Positions 61,386 to 64,000 of a stretch of 64,000 bases of DNA are shown here, in pieces. The stretch is from Casuarius casuarius. Taxonomy: Eukaryota; Chordata; Aves; Casuariiformes; Casuariidae. How positions within the stretch are numbered: the stretch's first letter is position 1; every line of letters starts with the position of its first letter. The translations under genes were made by a program, and so were the position numbers. Location of the stretch: NCBI GenBank assembly GCA_003342895.1, contig PTFA01000029.1, positions 558,001 to 622,000 of the forward strand. The letters are read 5' to 3'. The notes beneath the pieces are model-generated. The model did no database searches. It saw only the letters and a list, made by a program, of their open reading frames with translations, and was not told where the DNA came from.

Positions 61386-64000
61386 AAGTGTGGAGTCCTT
61401 AGACACTGATTTCATTGATTTGCATCTCCCTGCAAATAGTTTCAAGTTTTTGGCTGTCTTTCCCCAGAATGCTCATCTCCACACTTCCCTCTGCTATAGG
61501 AAATGTTGCCATGTTGGCAGGCCACCATTAGCATGCAATAAGCACGGTGTGCAAGTGCTGCTGTAGAAACAGATCCCCAGCCTCATGTCATTACCAGAAC
61601 CACCCACCTTGTTCCCATGAGTTGCTTCTCCACTGAGGTAGACTATGACCTTGTCTTACCAGTTCCCTCCTGCACTTTGGTCACTTTGGACTCCACAGCC
61701 TTGATGGGTCCTTCTCATCAGAGAAAATGGTGGTTGCAGCAAAAATTTTCAGTAGTGCATAGGGGAGAGAGCTGCCACTGGAGTTTACCAGGTACTGGAT
61801 GTCTGAAGTTCTTTGGCATCTTTGTTTTAATCCTGGCCTGGAAGTATCTGGTGGTTTCATGTCTTCTTGGATGGCAGTCCTCGTCTGTTTCTGTCTAGAT
61901 ACTTGATGCCTATATTTCAGGTGAGGAGTACAGTCTTTGTTCAGAAATAATGAGGCTGCTGAATGCAGATTCTCAAGTATATAATGAGTTTTGGTCCACA
62001 GATAGACACTGGGAGAATTCAGTGTCACCTCTGAAGCCCAGATGCTATGGGTCAGCTTGCGTGTGAGCTGCCAGTACCTCTGGAGAAAGTGCAGTTAGAG
62101 TTTTGCCAGCAACACCCTACAAAGATGCTTCGCAGATCTGTGCCTTGGAGTTTTCCCTTTTCGCTTGCACACTCTGGCTAATGGGAAAAAGATGTGGCTA
62201 TGAAACTGCAAAAGGAGGAGGCTGCAGATCTGGAGCACCAGTGCCTTTCTGTCATTTCAGCTACCCTGAGGAGCTACTGCTCTCTGATATGGAGCCAAAG
62301 ACTTTTTTTTTTCCCATGGACCTTTTTCTTCAGTGAAGAGGTAAATTATTAATGCTAATAGATCCTACAATATCCACAGAGATGAAAAAATTGCTTTGTT
62401 TTAATATGTGTAGTAGAACTTTTGTGGAAGTAAATAAAGAGCAACCAGGTTCATTAGCACTGATGTGCTGGTGAAAGGGAAAAGGACACTATAAACAGCT
62501 GATGTTGTTTGTCCTGCCATCCATCTTCCATGTCGGTTAGGAGAAAGAAACCTTTCCTAAATTTCCTATCAATCTTCCTGACCTTTTTTTCTGTTAACGT
62601 CATTTGCATTTTTAAACAGATTGTTTTGTGCTGTGAAATTTTCCCTTTCCCTCGTCATCTCATTTAAAAAAGAAGAATGTTTCTGTTTAGAAATCTCCTC
62701 TTCCAAATGCCTCCATCTGTGCAGGGCTCTTTACACCCCAATAGGAAAACCCAGTATTTGCACCATGGAGCAGGCAGCGTACAGCTCCACCTAAGCTGGA
62801 TCTGAAGCAATGTCCTGAGGCCAACCTCACTGTTCAGTCAGCCTGCAGAAGAAGCAGGTTGCTCCTGATAAAGCCATGTCTTATTTACTCAGCTAATAAT
62901 AGATATATAGGCTCATGATACCTTTACACTAGAATAAAAATTAGGTACACAGTGCCAGAGCAAACAGAGATTGTTAGCATAATAACGGCATAGGCACACA
63001 TCCAGCTTTCACACACTGTCACTTGCTATTGAAACACAGCTTCTGATGGACTGTAAAATCCTTCAAGTATTTATTTAAAGGTATAAGGTTTTACGAGAAA
63101 GCTACAGAGGCTCAAAAGTTACCCTGTGTCAGCCGTGGCAGCTCTCTGTAACTGCCAACGGAAACACAAGCAATATTAGTAAATAAGTCAATCACAAGCA
63201 TCATTTTACTTAATACAAAGTTCCTTAGAGTTTATTAGTAAGTGGAGAAAAAGCAGATCTGGCAAAACAGATACAGGAATAAAACATTAACCACTGCATT
63301 ATTGTAAAACATAACCAATAGTCTCTCTGTTTCCATAGAAAGTATGCCCAAGTTTCACTTATTCCAATCAGTCTCCATTCCTGTAGGGAATTTTACAGAA
63401 AAGCAGAGGCCAGGCTCTCAGAAACTGCAGACCAGTCTTCCAGGGAATACGAGCACTTTGGCTTGAAAGATTTGGCTCGAAAGATTTGGGGATTGGTTTT
63501 GAGAGTTTGGCACCAACAAATAGCTGTACTCAAAATTTTTAATCTCTGTTCTGCTAAGTAAGCAGAAAAAGGTAGCAAAGGTAGCAAATCCTCACCTTGC
63601 TACCCAAAGAAGAGTTCATAGGAGCCCATGTGAATTACATTTGTGGCTGCAACTAATGGGCAGGGAGAGAAGCAGTGAGAAACTGCCCATAAAATCAACC
63701 TCTTAAAATTATACCCCACAAAATGGTAGGAGTTGACTGTAGGATCATGGGACAGCACTAGTAGAAGCATGATCAGGTAACTCATTAAATTGTTCCTGTC
63801 TCTAACTTCTTTGTGATGCTGTAACACAAAAGCTTTGCTATTTTTATTGCTCAGACTTTTGGAAAATGATATGTAGCTTACTGACAAAAGAGCAGGACAA
63901 TGTGCTGTATTTATGATTCTTATCATGACACTGACTCAGCATTCAGATGTTTTCGGTGCGATTATGCCTGTGCGTTATCAAAGAGAGGACAGCAGCGGAC
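61386..64000. other. Unique noncoding stretch to the window end
   Basis: No gene recognised. The largest frames are 115 codons (61681-62028, minus) and 108 codons (63600-63926, minus), both without recognisable motifs. A 14-bp tandem pair lies at 63460-63487 and a 9-bp tandem (aaggtagca type) near 63570-63585. Confidence 0.5.
63460..63487. repeat. Two-copy 14-bp tandem repeat
   Basis: Unit ggctygaaagattt occurs twice back to back, with one difference (T/C). A minimal tandem duplication with no evident function. Confidence 0.85.

Overview
The window looks like vertebrate nuclear DNA, most likely from a bird. The main evidence is two 5'-truncated CR1 LINE copies (about 2998-3310 and 45156-45685). 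Both are on the + strand and carry the archosaur/turtle-type CR1 3' end: a palindromic 'acctcctgaggtcc' block, then an octamer tail of the form tcctatga. Recognisable interspersed repeats cover only a few percent of the window, no young SINEs or long LTR elements are visible, and base composition is moderately AT-rich. This fits a bird macrochromosome better than a turtle or crocodile, but those cannot be excluded from sequence alone. The species, locus and neighbouring genes could not be identified.

I found no protein-coding gene, rRNA, tRNA, CRISPR array or bacterial-type operon. Open frames longer than 100 codons exist (the longest is 199 codons, at 40682-41281 on the minus strand). All look like chance frames: they overlap one another on both strands, run through low-complexity sequence, or resemble no family I know. 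The 64 kb is best read as intergenic sequence or the interior of a very long intron.

What can be annotated, from left to right: a minus-strand MIR-like SINE (2488-2630) and the first CR1; a (TA)n tract, a 21-nt poly(A) run and a decayed MITE-like palindromic element (5655-5757); a CpG-dense patch (6131-6330); a second MITE-like element (10755-10850); a split plus-strand MIR-like SINE with an ancient amniote tail (11845-12289); long unique stretches with short simple repeats; a strong hairpin (22971-23041); another MIR-like SINE (34400-34545); a 13-nt G run and a 29-nt alternating purine-pyrimidine (Z-DNA-type) tract; the longer second CR1; another MITE-like remnant (48005-48092); an 86-nt near-perfect hairpin (48795-48880); two more MIR fragments; and an AT-rich block (53404-53625) and two stretches near 59450-60500 that could be conserved regulatory DNA.

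The observations most worth checking are the two hairpins, whose size and geometry resemble microRNA precursors, and the ancient repeat remnants. Repeat-family calls come from recognising motifs by eye. They have not been confirmed by any database search.
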